Source of the DNA: Scalindua_A sp046757465
GTDB lineage: Bacteria > Planctomycetota > Brocadiia > Brocadiales > Scalinduaceae
Length of the DNA: 64,000 nt
Direction of reading: 5' to 3'
NCBI GenBank assembly: GCA_046757465.1
Contig: JBHHYH010000003.1
Span: 1 to 64,000 of the forward strand
The notes beneath the pieces are model-generated. The model was not told the DNA's origin. It ran no database searches and worked only from the letters and a program-made list of their open reading frames with translations. Position numbers and translations under genes: made by a program. Positions 52,920-61,849 of this stretch are shown piece after piece (the first letter of the stretch is position 1; every line of letters begins with the position of its first letter).

Positions 52920-54590
52920 ATGATGAATTTCCTTAGTGATGTGAAGTTTGGGAATCTTTATAAGAAAGGTTTTGGCCTCCTTAACCAGTCCAGAGTTAAT
53001 ACTGCATGGGGCCTAGAAATTGGTGATAAGGAATTAAAAGCTGCGAAAGTAGGATTTCGTAATGGAAGATTGTTCGTGGAAGCAATTGACAGGGTTGAGT
53101 ATTCAGTAATTAACCAGGAAATGACCGTTGGAGAGTCTGAATTGACTGAGGAAGCCATAAAAGTTTTTAAAAAGCGTAATCTAATAGGAGAATCGGATAA
53201 AATAGTTGCCTCTATTTCTGGCAGAATGGCGCTTTTAAGGTTTGTTTCACTTCCGCCAATGAAAAAAGGCCGTCTTGCGGAGGCCATGAAGTATGAATTA
53301 CGAAAACAGATTCCTTTTGAACCGAGTGAGATTATTTGGGACTCCCATCGTTTTGTGGGCGGCAGGACAGGTGATAAAGGAACCGAAGTTGGAATATTTG
53401 CCACCAAAAAAGAAAATATATATAAACTTTTACCGAGCCTGGCGTCAATAAAAATGAATCTTGGGATGATTCAAACTATCCCTGTTGCAATTTATAATCT
53501 TATACAAATGAGTTCTGATTTGGAGGAGGATGTTATTGTAGTAAATGTTGGGGATGGAAGTACTGATTTTATAGTGATTGGGAAGTCGAAATTTTGGAAT
53601 AGGAGCATCTCTATTTCAGAGATAAATATAGACTTTGTACGGGAAATACAGCGATCAATGGGCTACTATCTTTCTCGCGCAAAAGATGCCAAACCTGAAA
53701 ATATATTTTTAATGGGGGAGGTGTTTAAAGATGAAGAAAAAATAAAATTCATTGATGAAAACTTTGGGGGTAAGGTTGCCCTCCTGAACTTGTTGGATAA
53801 GATTAAGATATCAGAGGATGCAGATCAATCCGTTTTAAATGAAAAGACCATCCTTGGTTTTGAGGCAGCAATTGGGCTTGCTGTGCAGGGTCTTGATCTT
53901 GGCGAAATTAATATAAATCTCCTGCCTTCTGATTATATTAGGGAAAGGCATGTACCCAAGCAAAGAGCGCTTACGGTCGTTATTACAATTTTAATTTTTT
54001 TGAGCTTACTTACGCAAAGTATTAAATATTATACGGCATCGATAACACTTTCAAAGTACTCAGATACCGTTAATTCAACACTCAACGAAGTTAAAAGGTT
54101 GGAAAGGGTCTACAGAAATGTGGGGAAAAAGGTTGAGGAAGAGGAAAGAAAACTACAGGCCTTGAGGTCAATAGACACTCAGGGGGCTTTCTGGATGGAA
54201 GTTGTCCGTAAAGTTATAGATATTATGCCAGAAAAGGTATATCTATTAAGTATGAAATCGCTAAGAGATTTTTCTTCTACTGATGAAGAGAAAAAAAAGA
54301 GTACTCCCAAAGATGCGGACGGGCCAAAAAGGGAGTTGATTATGAGTATTAAGGGAGAGAGTTATGATCTCAAGATGTCATATTTAGAGGAAATGGTCAA
54401 AAAGCCTTTAGAGGATATAAAATTATTTGGCCAACAAATCCCTGCATTTAGGAATGTAGAGTTTGTACAAGGTTCTGTACATCATGTGGATTCGCTTAAA
54501 AAGGAAAGCGAGTCTGAAGATTTAAACGTCGACCAGAACATTCGACCAATTGCCTTTGAAATACGGTGGGTAGTAAATGCAACAAATTAA
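52920..54590 (+). CDS. type IV pilus assembly PilM-PilN fusion protein
   Basis: The 556-residue protein joins two normally separate pilus proteins. Residues 1 to about 345 are PilM, a cytoplasmic actin-like ATPase fold with RFVSLPPMKKGRLAEAMKYE, QIPFEPSEIIWDSHRF and a VNVGDGSTDFIVIG phosphate loop. Residues from about 330 are PilN-like: the linker INLLPSDYIRERHVPKQR, one transmembrane helix at about 350-372 (ALTVVITILIFLSLLTQ) and a periplasmic coiled coil. In separate-gene organisms PilM binds the PilN N-terminus, so the fusion is functionally plausible. It overlaps the PilO-like gene by 14 bases. Confidence 0.85.
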   Translation: MMNFLSDVKFGNLYKKGFGLLNQSRVNTAWGLEIGDKELKAAKVGFRNGRLFVEAIDRVEYSVINQEMTVGESELTEEAIKVFKKRNLIGESDKIVASISGRMALLRFVSLPPMKKGRLAEAMKYELRKQIPFEPSEIIWDSHRFVGGRTGDKGTEVGIFATKKENIYKLLPSLASIKMNLGMIQTIPVAIYNLIQMSSDLEEDVIVVNVGDGSTDFIVIGKSKFWNRSISISEINIDFVREIQRSMGYYLSRAKDAKPENIFLMGEVFKDEEKIKFIDENFGGKVALLNLLDKIKISEDADQSVLNEKTILGFEAAIGLAVQGLDLGEININLLPSDYIRERHVPKQRALTVVITILIFLSLLTQSIKYYTASITLSKYSDTVNSTLNEVKRLERVYRNVGKKVEEEERKLQALRSIDTQGAFWMEVVRKVIDIMPEKVYLLSMKSLRDFSSTDEEKKKSTPKDADGPKRELIMSIKGESYDLKMSYLEEMVKKPLEDIKLFGQQIPAFRNVEFVQGSVHHVDSLKKESESEDLNVDQNIRPIAFEIRWVVNATN

Positions 54591-55425
54591 AATGAATATA
54601 CCTGGTATTAGAGAAAACAAATTCTGGATTATTATTAGCGGGGCGATAGGTTTTATGATAATCCTTTACCTTCTTTTTGTAAATCCTTACAGGGGGGGAA
54701 ATTCTAAGAAGATTGAGGAAATAGAAGGTATGTTAGCACAGTTAGAGGTGTACAAAAGAAAGGGCTTGAAAATTATTAACGAAGAATGGATCGAAGCAGA
54801 AAAGGCTAAATTAAAGACGATTGAAAAAGATCAGTTAAAATACAAGGAGTTATTAAGGGAAAAAGATTATCATATCGAAAAGGTTTTTGGCGCTGAAAAT
54901 GGAGGAGAGATCAAGGATGAGGCTTTATGGGAAAGCAGTTATGTTCAAAGAGCAAATCTCCTTCGTGAAAACTTGGTGAGGAGTAATATCTCTGCTAGTG
55001 GAGGAGCGTTGCCATTTAAAGAGTGGGGAAATGAGATTCCTGCTCGGGATAAAATTGCTGAGGAACAAAAGAAATTCTGGATTACAGAAGAATTGTTAAA
55101 CATAATACAAAAGAAAGAGTTAAAGATTAGCAAACTTGAATATATTAGTTTCAGACAAGAGGATGTTTCTCCTGGTAATGCCAATCCTGAGTTGTATGAT
55201 ATCATTCCCTTTACCATAAAGTTAAGTATGAATACTGAAGACATACTTTTTTTGATTGATGAGTTGTTAAAATCAAAAATTTGTTTTCAGATAGAGACTT
55301 TTAATATAAACGGAAGGCTAAATAAATTGAGGTCGTCAGGATCATTAGAAAAATCTGATGATATTCCGTACGGTAACATGGTGAATGTTATTATTCATGC
55401 GTATGCTATAGACTTTAAGGCATAA
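54577..55425 (+). CDS. pilO: PilO-like type IV pilus protein
   Basis: PilO dimerises with PilN in the inner-membrane alignment subcomplex. The 282-residue protein has one N-terminal transmembrane helix at about residues 17-37 (FWIIISGAIGFMIILYLLFV), a coiled-coil stretch (IEEIEGMLAQLEVYKRKG) and a C-terminal ferredoxin-like domain (IIPFTIKLSMNTEDILFL), which is the PilO pattern. Start overlaps the previous gene. Confidence 0.75.
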   Translation: MQQIKMNIPGIRENKFWIIISGAIGFMIILYLLFVNPYRGGNSKKIEEIEGMLAQLEVYKRKGLKIINEEWIEAEKAKLKTIEKDQLKYKELLREKDYHIEKVFGAENGGEIKDEALWESSYVQRANLLRENLVRSNISASGGALPFKEWGNEIPARDKIAEEQKKFWITEELLNIIQKKELKISKLEYISFRQEDVSPGNANPELYDIIPFTIKLSMNTEDILFLIDELLKSKICFQIETFNINGRLNKLRSSGSLEKSDDIPYGNMVNVIIHAYAIDFKA

Positions 55426-55435
55426 GGAAATCTAC

Positions 55436-56308
55436 ATGCAACTGGTACAAAGTGAAAAGTTATACAATTATTTGTATAAGGCAGTTTTATACTTGATTTT
55501 ACTTTTTCTTATATATAATATAATTACCCTTTTTATTTCGCTCTATAAAGAAAAGAAACGATGGCCGAGAATTTCGAGTGTTGTTAATGCTGTCGAATCT
55601 AATTTAAAACACGCAAGGCCAACAAAGCCAGAAGAAATAGCAGACACGTCACACCATATAAATGAAATACCAGACTTACCTTTGGTAGAACCAATCAAAA
55701 AGACTTCGATTTTTGCAGGACCCATACGAGATGTTGAAATAGGAATGGGCGTAGAAAAAAAGCTTGCAGAGACCATCCAATATGAAAGAATTGATATACC
55801 GGACGCTACAAAAATTGTTTTTAAGGGTGTAACCGGTGACCTTGTCCTTATAAATGTGCGAAGGAAGATAGATGAACAATGGTATGAGCAGGGCTTTCCA
55901 ATGAAAGCAGGCGAACAGATAGGTACAGAGAAGATTATAGGAGGTAAAAAGGTCAATTTTAAAACCAATTGTATACTTCAAGACATAATCGACAAGGCCC
56001 AAAGACCGGTAACAGTAATGAAAAAAGTAGTCATATTAAACGAAGAAGGTGAATTTGTTGGAACCAAGATGGTACCAGGTGAGACATTTATGAAATCTAC
56101 CTCTAAAATCGTATATAAGGATGACCAGGGTAGCATAAGCGAATTATGGTTAGGAGAAACTGCAGTCGTTACAGAAGAAACCTCCGAAGAAGATGCTGAA
56201 TGGTACGAAGACCCTGTTGGTACAGCAAAGTCCAAGTACAAAGATATGACCAAGACCTTGAAATCTTTAAAAGAAGACGAATCAGCCGTAGAGGATGCAA
56301 AAGAATAA
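55436..56308 (+). CDS. membrane protein in the PilP position, family not recognised
   Basis: The 290-residue protein has one transmembrane helix at about residues 14-38, a proline-containing linker and a C-terminal domain with FKGVTGDLVLINVRRKIDEQ and GGKKVNFKTNCILQDIIDKA. It lies between pilO and pilQ where pilP, the lipoprotein linking PilNO to the secretin, usually stands. It lacks a lipobox and I see no PilP motif. A role as functional substitute is inferred from position only. Confidence 0.5.
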   Translation: MQLVQSEKLYNYLYKAVLYLILLFLIYNIITLFISLYKEKKRWPRISSVVNAVESNLKHARPTKPEEIADTSHHINEIPDLPLVEPIKKTSIFAGPIRDVEIGMGVEKKLAETIQYERIDIPDATKIVFKGVTGDLVLINVRRKIDEQWYEQGFPMKAGEQIGTEKIIGGKKVNFKTNCILQDIIDKAQRPVTVMKKVVILNEEGEFVGTKMVPGETFMKSTSKIVYKDDQGSISELWLGETAVVTEETSEEDAEWYEDPVGTAKSKYKDMTKTLKSLKEDESAVEDAKE

Positions 56309-56689
56309 ATACGAACGAAGATACTCTTTCTGACGACATTTACGTGCAAATTTTGGACAGCTTGTTGATAATTACCTCAAAATTTACTGTAACTACAGAA
56401 CATACCAGAAATTAAATAAGAAACATAATTCTCACATAAATGATATAGGCATTTAAATATTTCCCTTAACATCTGTTGTCAAAATACATATGCAACATGA
56501 AGTTGCGGGGCAGATTGTCATAAGTCTTACTGTTGTATATGCGTAGCAAACAAATGAATAGCAGGTTAATCTCTAGCTTTATAACAACAAAGATTAAGAT
56601 TCCCGGCAGCTAAATATAACTCGTATTCAAAATTGGCAACTGTTTTGCAAATTAGTATGGGAATTACATATAATCTAAGTACGCTAATT

Positions 56690-56759
56690 GTAATTGCTCA
56701 ATATCAACCTGTCCTGATCGGTCGACACAATGTAGGCAACAATCTGAGTCACAACAGGT
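56690..56759. repeat. 70-nt direct repeat, copy 1
   Basis: Identical over 70 bases to 60155-60224. It includes one arm (CTCAATATCAACCTG) and the GATCGGTCGACACAATG core. Here the matching right arm is lost after ACAACAGGT, so this copy is truncated. Confidence 0.9.
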
Positions 56760-56776
56760 CAGGAGTGGAATTAGGT

Positions 56777-56818
56777 AACCTCCCCTTCGGGAGGCGTCCT
56801 GGGCCGCCCAGGCGGATC
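56777..56818. repeat. GC-rich REP-like double hairpin
   Basis: Two adjacent hairpins, CCTCCCCTTCGGGAGG and CCTGGGCCGCCCAGG, in a GC-rich block. It resembles the right half of the element at 40690-40809. Confidence 0.6.
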
Positions 56819-56879
56819 TACCTCTAATTTATAATTACGGTGAAGTATTTTGATTCCGTGTAATATGAGACTCTTCACG

Positions 56880-56963
56880 GAGTTTATCCCTTCGCCCTGT
56901 GGAGTAGTTTTGATCTGTTTTACTCCACAGGGCTCAGGGCAAGCTCTGAGACTACAAAGAATC
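56880..56963. repeat. 84-nt inverted repeat flanking pilQ, left copy
   Basis: Inverted partner of 59716-59799, identical at 82 of 84 positions by my alignment. It contains its own 12-bp hairpin, CCCTGTGGAGTA with TACTCCACAGGG. Confidence 0.85.
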
Positions 56964-57053
56964 TCTCCGCTCTATGTCATTCTGAATGCAGCGAAGAATC
57001 TTTGCTCAGGAAACAATACGTAACAGTGTATACGAAATGAAGCACTTAGATAT

Positions 57054-57164
57054 GTAAGTTCTCAATAAGTTGAAGAAGATTTATAAATTATTTACCACCC
57101 CATTTCCCCTCCTTCGCAAGGAGGGGATGAAGGGGAGGTCTTCTTCAACTTATTGAGAACTTAC
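57054..57164. repeat. 111-nt palindromic element with 26-bp perfect arms
   Basis: Arms at 57054-57079 and 57139-57164 are exact complements. The centre is a repeat shared with other sites (CCCCTCCTTCGCAAGG followed by AGGGG). The outer flanks read TTAGATAT and TTAGGTAT, a possible but imperfect target duplication. It ends 38 bases before the pilQ start codon. Confidence 0.85.
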
Positions 57165-57202
57165 TTAGGTATAAATGAAGTTGCCATTTAAAAGGGTAAA
57201 AG

Positions 57203-59392
57203 GTGAAAACTATTCTTAGAAAAATCCCCATAATTATCCCGACTATCCTCCTCCTCCTCCTTCTCATAAGCATAAGCGCATGCAAAACAACGTCAAATCA
57301 AGTGTCCGATGAGGGTAACAATTTAGAATCAGGTGAAACTGCCACAGTCAATAATCCTCAAGAACAAAAGCAGGAGAAGGGATATACGTCTGAGGGAATA
57401 AAAAAAAGAGGTATCAAGAGAAAGGATGATAGAATAGCTGTTAAAAAGCAGGCTGAAGATATTCCAAAGGTAACTATTTCTGATGAGACACGGAAGCAAA
57501 TGCTTAGAGATGCAAAGCGAGCCACAAAAGAGAAAAGATATGAAGATGCCGTTAAAATATTGAATGCCATACTTGAGGCAAGGCCTCATGATAAAACAGC
57601 CCTTTTCTTGAAGGAAAGGACAAAATTACTTGTGCAAGATAGGAGGCACAACGCAGTAATGGACCAATTAGAAATGCTCGATGCACAAGAACGAAATAAG
57701 TACTTCGAAAATCTACGAGAAAAGGCAATACCTTATGATGACATGATGAAGTTTACTACAAAGGAGAAGTGGGAGGATATCAAGAAAAGAGCCCTGAGAG
57801 AAGACATGAGTAAGAGTAAAAGGCTTGACGAAAACAGGGAACATACTGAAAGGTTACAGGTGGCGCCATCTTCTTCTCAAAATCCCCTTTCTCAAGAGAT
57901 GGGAGATGCGTTAAACAAGAAGTTATCGATTGAGTTTATAGATACCCCCCTGAGCGACGTAGTAGTATTTCTTCAGGAAAAGACAGGAGTAAATTTCGTT
58001 TTAGATAAGAACGCAGCAGCCACGAACGTAAGCGTAAAGCTTAATGATGTGCCAGTTAGTACAGTGTTGAACTATATCTTGCCGAAAGGAATAAACTATG
58101 TAGTAAAGGATAATGTGGTAAATATTACCCTCGAACCCCTGGAATTGAGGGTATATGACGTGCGGGATTTATTGATTAATCTTGAAGACAGGCAAAGTCT
58201 GGAGGCTGATGCATCAACAACTGAAGAAGGTGGGGGGGGTAAAGGTGAGAGCAGGGACACCTTTGACAGGGTACAGGAGATAATCAGTTTAATAACTACT
58301 ACTATAGAACCTGCGTCGTGGTCGGTAAATGGCGGCAGGGGCAGGATTGCAGCAAGAGAAGGTATGCTGGGCGATATCGTTGTAACTCATGTAAAAGGCA
58401 TACACAAACAGACAGAAGATCTCCTTGCCGCCCTGAGGTCTTCGGCGGATCTTCAGATAGCTATTGAGGCTCGATTTATTGCCGTTTCTGACAATTTCCT
58501 GGAGTCCTTTGGACATAATATTGAAGATTTTGATACATCTGCATCGGCCCCCGGCAAATTTCGCGCTCTTAATCCTACCCCTGGTACAGATCCTGTAACC
58601 GGTGGTGTTACTAGCGGCATATTCTCAGCCGCAGGTGACACATTTTCAGATACTAATGTATCTGCTGGCGCAACTGCTGGGAAGCTTACGGAACTTGCGG
58701 GTGCAACAGGATTAAATCTCACATACCAGATATTTAATAGTTTTTTTCTCAAGGGATTCTTGAGAGCCGTGCAGGAGAGTGAAGAAGCTGAAACACTGAC
58801 TGCCCCGAAGATAACACTGTCTAATACACAGAGAGGGACTATTAAGGTAGTTACAACGACAAGTTTTATATCGAGCTTTACAATTGTGAGCCAGACACCT
58901 CAACCTGTAATGGAGGACATAGACAGTGGCACCACATTTAATGTGAGACCCATAGTCAGCGCCGACAGGAAATATGTTTATCTGGAGGTACATCCGCTTA
59001 TTACGTCGGTAACATTCACAGAAACTGATTTTCAAACAGGTGGGGGAATCTCATCAGGTGGAGGAACGACAGACGTATCAGTTAATAAGATACAACGTCC
59101 AATAACCACCAAGCAGGAATTGTCAGTTACAGTCTGCGTCCCTGATAAGGGAATCCTTATGATTGGTGGATTAGGTTCAAGGAAAGAGAAGAAAACGTCA
59201 CAAGGTGTTCCCATTCTTTCCAAGATACCCATTATAAAGAGATTATTTTCCAGTAATACAAATGCCAGGGATATCGCTGAAACGGGCAATTTGATTATCA
59301 TGATAAAACCCACCATCTTGATCAGGGAGGAACAAGAGGCTCAAGCCTTTGCAAATAATAAAGATATAGAATTTTTAAACCCTTTGAAATAA
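57203..59392 (+). CDS. pilQ: type IV pilus secretin PilQ
   Basis: PilQ forms the outer-membrane pore for the pilus. The 729-residue protein is a lipoprotein by signal (SISAC, Cys27) and has a TPR near residues 94-140 (AKRATKEKRYEDAVKILNAI), secretin N-domains starting about residue 250 (SDVVVFLQEKTGVNFVL), and the C-terminal secretin domain from about 520 (PITTKQELSVTVCVPDKGIL and MIGGLGSRKEKKTSQGVP). The start is GTG at 57203 behind AAAGG. The TPR plus short N-terminal part is unusual for PilQ, which generally has AMIN domains. It is separated from the other pilus genes by 894 bases of repeats. Confidence 0.9.
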   Translation: MKTILRKIPIIIPTILLLLLLISISACKTTSNQVSDEGNNLESGETATVNNPQEQKQEKGYTSEGIKKRGIKRKDDRIAVKKQAEDIPKVTISDETRKQMLRDAKRATKEKRYEDAVKILNAILEARPHDKTALFLKERTKLLVQDRRHNAVMDQLEMLDAQERNKYFENLREKAIPYDDMMKFTTKEKWEDIKKRALREDMSKSKRLDENREHTERLQVAPSSSQNPLSQEMGDALNKKLSIEFIDTPLSDVVVFLQEKTGVNFVLDKNAAATNVSVKLNDVPVSTVLNYILPKGINYVVKDNVVNITLEPLELRVYDVRDLLINLEDRQSLEADASTTEEGGGGKGESRDTFDRVQEIISLITTTIEPASWSVNGGRGRIAAREGMLGDIVVTHVKGIHKQTEDLLAALRSSADLQIAIEARFIAVSDNFLESFGHNIEDFDTSASAPGKFRALNPTPGTDPVTGGVTSGIFSAAGDTFSDTNVSAGATAGKLTELAGATGLNLTYQIFNSFFLKGFLRAVQESEEAETLTAPKITLSNTQRGTIKVVTTTSFISSFTIVSQTPQPVMEDIDSGTTFNVRPIVSADRKYVYLEVHPLITSVTFTETDFQTGGGISSGGGTTDVSVNKIQRPITTKQELSVTVCVPDKGILMIGGLGSRKEKKTSQGVPILSKIPIIKRLFSSNTNARDIAETGNLIIMIKPTILIREEQEAQAFANNKDIEFLNPLK

Positions 59393-59439
59393 AGTAAATC
59401 CACTCCTGTACACGGTTTTGGTTTTTCGTTATTAAGTTG

Positions 59440-59520
59440 CGCCCGCCCGGCCAGACCGGTTTGCCAGCCCCCGTCCGTACCGGCACGGGCGGGCGACGTT
59501 TATTCTGGCGGGGACGGGTA
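59440..59520. repeat. GC-rich REP-like element downstream of pilQ
   Basis: A GC-rich block with self-complementary segments CCCGTCCGTACCGG and CCGGCACGGGCGGG. It resembles the segment inside the TPR gene at 786-842. Confidence 0.65.
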
Positions 59521-59715
59521 GCTGGAAAACGTGGAAACGGTAACCGTAAAACGTATGACGATTCGAGTCTCCTAATGCGGCCCTGTTAGTGGATTTCAGA
59601 CCCGCCCTCAGTGTATTTCTTCACAATTTTGGTAACAATCCTTTATAATGTGAAAAGGAGGTTGCCATGACAAAAACACTAAAGCAGGCGGGCGGCGCAA
59701 CCTCGCCCAGCGAGG

Positions 59716-59799
59716 GATTCTTTGTAGTCTCAGAGCCTGTCCTGAGCCCTGTGGAGTAAAACAGATCAAAACTACTCCACAGGGCGAAGGGATAAACTC
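59716..59799. repeat. 84-nt inverted repeat flanking pilQ, right copy
   Basis: Inverted partner of 56880-56963 with two mismatches. The pilQ gene lies wholly between the copies. Confidence 0.85.
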
Positions 59800-60155
59800 T
59801 GTGGCGAAGAATCTAAATGTGAGACACTTAGGGTAAAACTCAGTGAAGAGTCTCAGTATTATTCTGTTCTAAATATGTCACCGAATTTACGAAAAAGAGC
59901 ACTTACGCATGACTTTCAACGATAGACGCGTTCCTATGGTTTCCTCTGCACTAAAAATATGTAGAACCTTTCCATCCGCCGCCTTCGGCTAAGGAGGACT
60001 ACGGAGGATGGGTTTTTTTGTAGGCAATTGAAATATAATGTCAAATAAAGAATATCGAATGTAGGGGCACGTGGCGCCGTGCCCTTACACTTTCTGATTT
60101 TTTCATACTTTATTTTAGTTGCGGCTCTGCTGCGCTGCGATCTCCGCAGCGAACG

Positions 60156-60240
60156 TAATTGCTCAATATCAACCTGTCCTGATCGGTCGACACAATGTAG
60201 GCAACAATCTGAGTCACAACAGGTTGATATTGGGCAATTA
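60156..60240. mobile_element. MITE-like element, 21-bp terminal inverted repeats
   Basis: Arms at 60156-60176 and 60220-60240 pair with one mismatch; no coding capacity lies in the 43-base centre. A truncated copy with the left arm and centre is at 56690-56759. No flanking target duplication is obvious. Confidence 0.6.
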
Positions 60241-60289
60241 CTGGCGAACTATTAAAAAAATATAAACATTAACTTTGGAGGTTATAAAA

Positions 60290-60640
60290 ATGGATAAAAA
60301 ATATAGATTAAATACAATACTGTTTGGGGTGGTTATAACGTTGCTTGTACTAGTACTGATTAAGAATTCTCCGAACTATGTCGTTGCCCAGGGCGATGGT
60401 GGAGCAAGACATGTATTTGCAGTGGTAGGTAATCAGCAGGCAAACAGGGAACCTTTTTATCTGGTTGATACAAGGCAGGAGGTCATTATGGTTTATGAAT
60501 ATGGTGTACAGGGTGAAGGATTGGGGCTGGTTACGACAAGGAGTTATAGGTATGATAAACAATTAGAACAATATGGTAGAGTTTACTTTGGGCCAAAGGT
60601 TGATAAGATTAGAAAGGAATTAGAGAAAGTAAGGAAGTAG
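60290..60640 (+). CDS. small membrane-anchored protein of unknown function
   Basis: A 116-residue protein with a single hydrophobic segment near residues 8-26 (LFGVVITLLVLVLIKN) and a soluble domain (FYLVDTRQEVIMVYEYGVQG). The ATG at 60290 follows TTGGAGG at 60275-60281 by eight bases and is preferred over an in-frame TTG at 60275. Its clean ribosome site and composition make it a confident gene. I do not recognise a family. It may be a periplasmic protein with a signal anchor. Confidence 0.7.
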   Translation: MDKKYRLNTILFGVVITLLVLVLIKNSPNYVVAQGDGGARHVFAVVGNQQANREPFYLVDTRQEVIMVYEYGVQGEGLGLVTTRSYRYDKQLEQYGRVYFGPKVDKIRKELEKVRK

Positions 60641-60819
60641 AAAGATATATTTGTACTTAGTCGAGCGATTTATATCGAAAACCTTTTGTAGCCTCATGTC
60701 ATGCTAGAGGTCGTGCCCGAGGCAGATCCGCCTATGGCGTGACATATCTGCCTAACGGCACGACTTTTTACCTGAGTTTATTAACACCTAATGAGTTGGT
60801 TAAAATTTCCTTTAAACAA

Positions 60820-61048
60820 CGCAACCTTCACCCTGTTAGATAGTGTCTTGAGATTAGGCTATACGCCACTTATTACCCAGAGCACTAAACAGGTTACCTT
60901 GTTTCTAAAAACTATTATATGATTATAAGCTAATCCCCCTTGATCCCCCTTTAGCAAAGGGGGAATGGGGGATTTGAATTGTTTGCTAAAATGTAATCTT
61001 TTCATGCTCTCATTAATAACATGAATATCTAACAGGGTGAAGGTTGCG
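60820..61048. repeat. 229-nt palindromic element with 23-bp perfect arms
   Basis: Arms at 60820-60842 and 61026-61048 are exact complements. The inside includes the common core CCCCCTTTAGCAAAGGGGG. No gene is inside. Confidence 0.8.
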
Positions 61049-61141
61049 GCTACCTGCCCGAATTACGTCGTTCGGGTGGGCAAATCCCAATGAACAAATC
61101 CCTGCCCGACCCGTCCGAACGGCATTCAGACTGTGTCGCAA

Positions 61142-61374
61142 TGTCATTCTGAGGCTTTAGCCGAAGAATCTAGATTATGCCTGCCTGATGATAGGCAGGT
61201 AACCTATTGTAAACGTTAGATTCTTCACGGAGCCTGTCCTGAGCGAGATTCTTCAGTCACCCCCACTGCTTTCTTGCACCGTGGCGGCACGCTGCCGAAA
61301 GTAGGCTCTGTAACCAGAAGTAGGCCCCTTTAGGGGGAGCGAAAGCAAGAAGTGGGGACTCCTTCAGAATGACA
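61142..61374. repeat. composite of nested repeats
   Basis: TGTCATTCTGA at 61142-61152 pairs with TCAGAATGACA at 61364-61374. Inside are GATTCTTC-type repeats, an imperfect inverted pair CCCCACT (61261) and AGTGGGG (61351), and a GC-rich centre. A related TGTCATTCTGA copy lies at 56975. Confidence 0.65.
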
Positions 61375-61502
61375 AAAAAACGCTTTTTCTAATTCTCGGA
61401 CAACCTGTGAACCAATAACCCTCATAAGTTTTTTTCACTTTTTGCTCCCCCCTTCTCTTCCTGACTTAAAATTTATAGACATCAAAGGGTAATCATTTGT
61501 TT

Positions 61503-61538
61503 TCCCTCGTTCCCACGCGGGAGCGTGGGAACGAGGGA
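61503..61538. repeat. 36-nt perfect hairpin, 16-bp stem
   Basis: TCCCTCGTTCCCACGC at 61503-61518 pairs exactly with 61523-61538 around a GGGA loop. Sequences of this type occur as interspersed repeats in many bacteria. It could act as a terminator without a T-run. Confidence 0.75.
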
Positions 61539-61671
61539 TTGAAAATTCGAGTAGAAAAATAAAAGATGAGTGGCAATTATGAATTGACGTCTTAAGGGGT
61601 AAGATATATAATACGCATCGTTTTAGAGATATAAGATTTTAGATAGACCCTATAAAAGAAATATTTTTTGT

Positions 61672-61748
61672 GGCGGTGTAGCTCAGCTGGTCAGAGCGGC
61701 GGAATCATAATCCGCGTGTCCGGGGTTCGAGTCCCTGCACCGCTACCA
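61672..61748 (+). tRNA. tRNA-Met (anticodon CAT)
   Basis: A 77-base cloverleaf with acceptor stem GGCGGTG paired with CACCGCT (one G-U pair) and encoded CCA. The anticodon stem-loop is GCGGA-ATCATAA-TCCGC. The lack of initiator features (no GGG/CCC anticodon stem) and similarity to elongator tRNA-Met favour elongator Met over initiator; tRNA-Ile with a lysidine-modified CAT cannot be fully excluded. Confidence 0.9.
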
Positions 61749-61849
61749 CATCTTTTACGATATTGATTCTGATTCAGTACAAGCAAGGTTTGTTATCAGA
61801 ATAACTTACCCTTTATGAGATGGCGGAGATATGTCTTTCTCATTACTCT

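Larger units (their letters stand above)
56309..57202. repeat. repeat-rich intergenic region upstream of pilQ
   Basis: No gene is visible. It holds a copy of a 70-nt direct repeat (56690-56759), a GC-rich REP-like hairpin (56777-56818), one arm of an 84-nt inverted pair (56880-56963) that is itself a hairpin, a copy of a TGTCATTCTGA-type repeat (56975-57005), and a 111-nt element with 26-bp perfect inverted arms (57054-57164). Confidence 0.8.
59393..60289. repeat. repeat-rich intergenic region downstream of pilQ
   Basis: No gene is visible. Its repeats are a GC-rich element at 59440-59520 (for example CCCGTCCGTACCGG with CCGGCACGGGCGGG), the right copy of the 84-nt inverted pair (59716-59799), a hairpin near 59976-60010, a palindrome GTAGGGGCACG/CGTGCCCTTAC at 60062-60088, and the 60156-60240 element. 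Confidence 0.8.

Noticed and set aside
60820..61048. Possibility that the long inverted element is a transposase-bearing insertion sequence
   Set aside because: No reading frame longer than a few dozen codons lies within and no transposase motif is visible.
61503..61538. Possible CRISPR repeat
   Set aside because: It occurs once with a continuous stem and has no regularly spaced copies or spacers; no cas genes are in the window.
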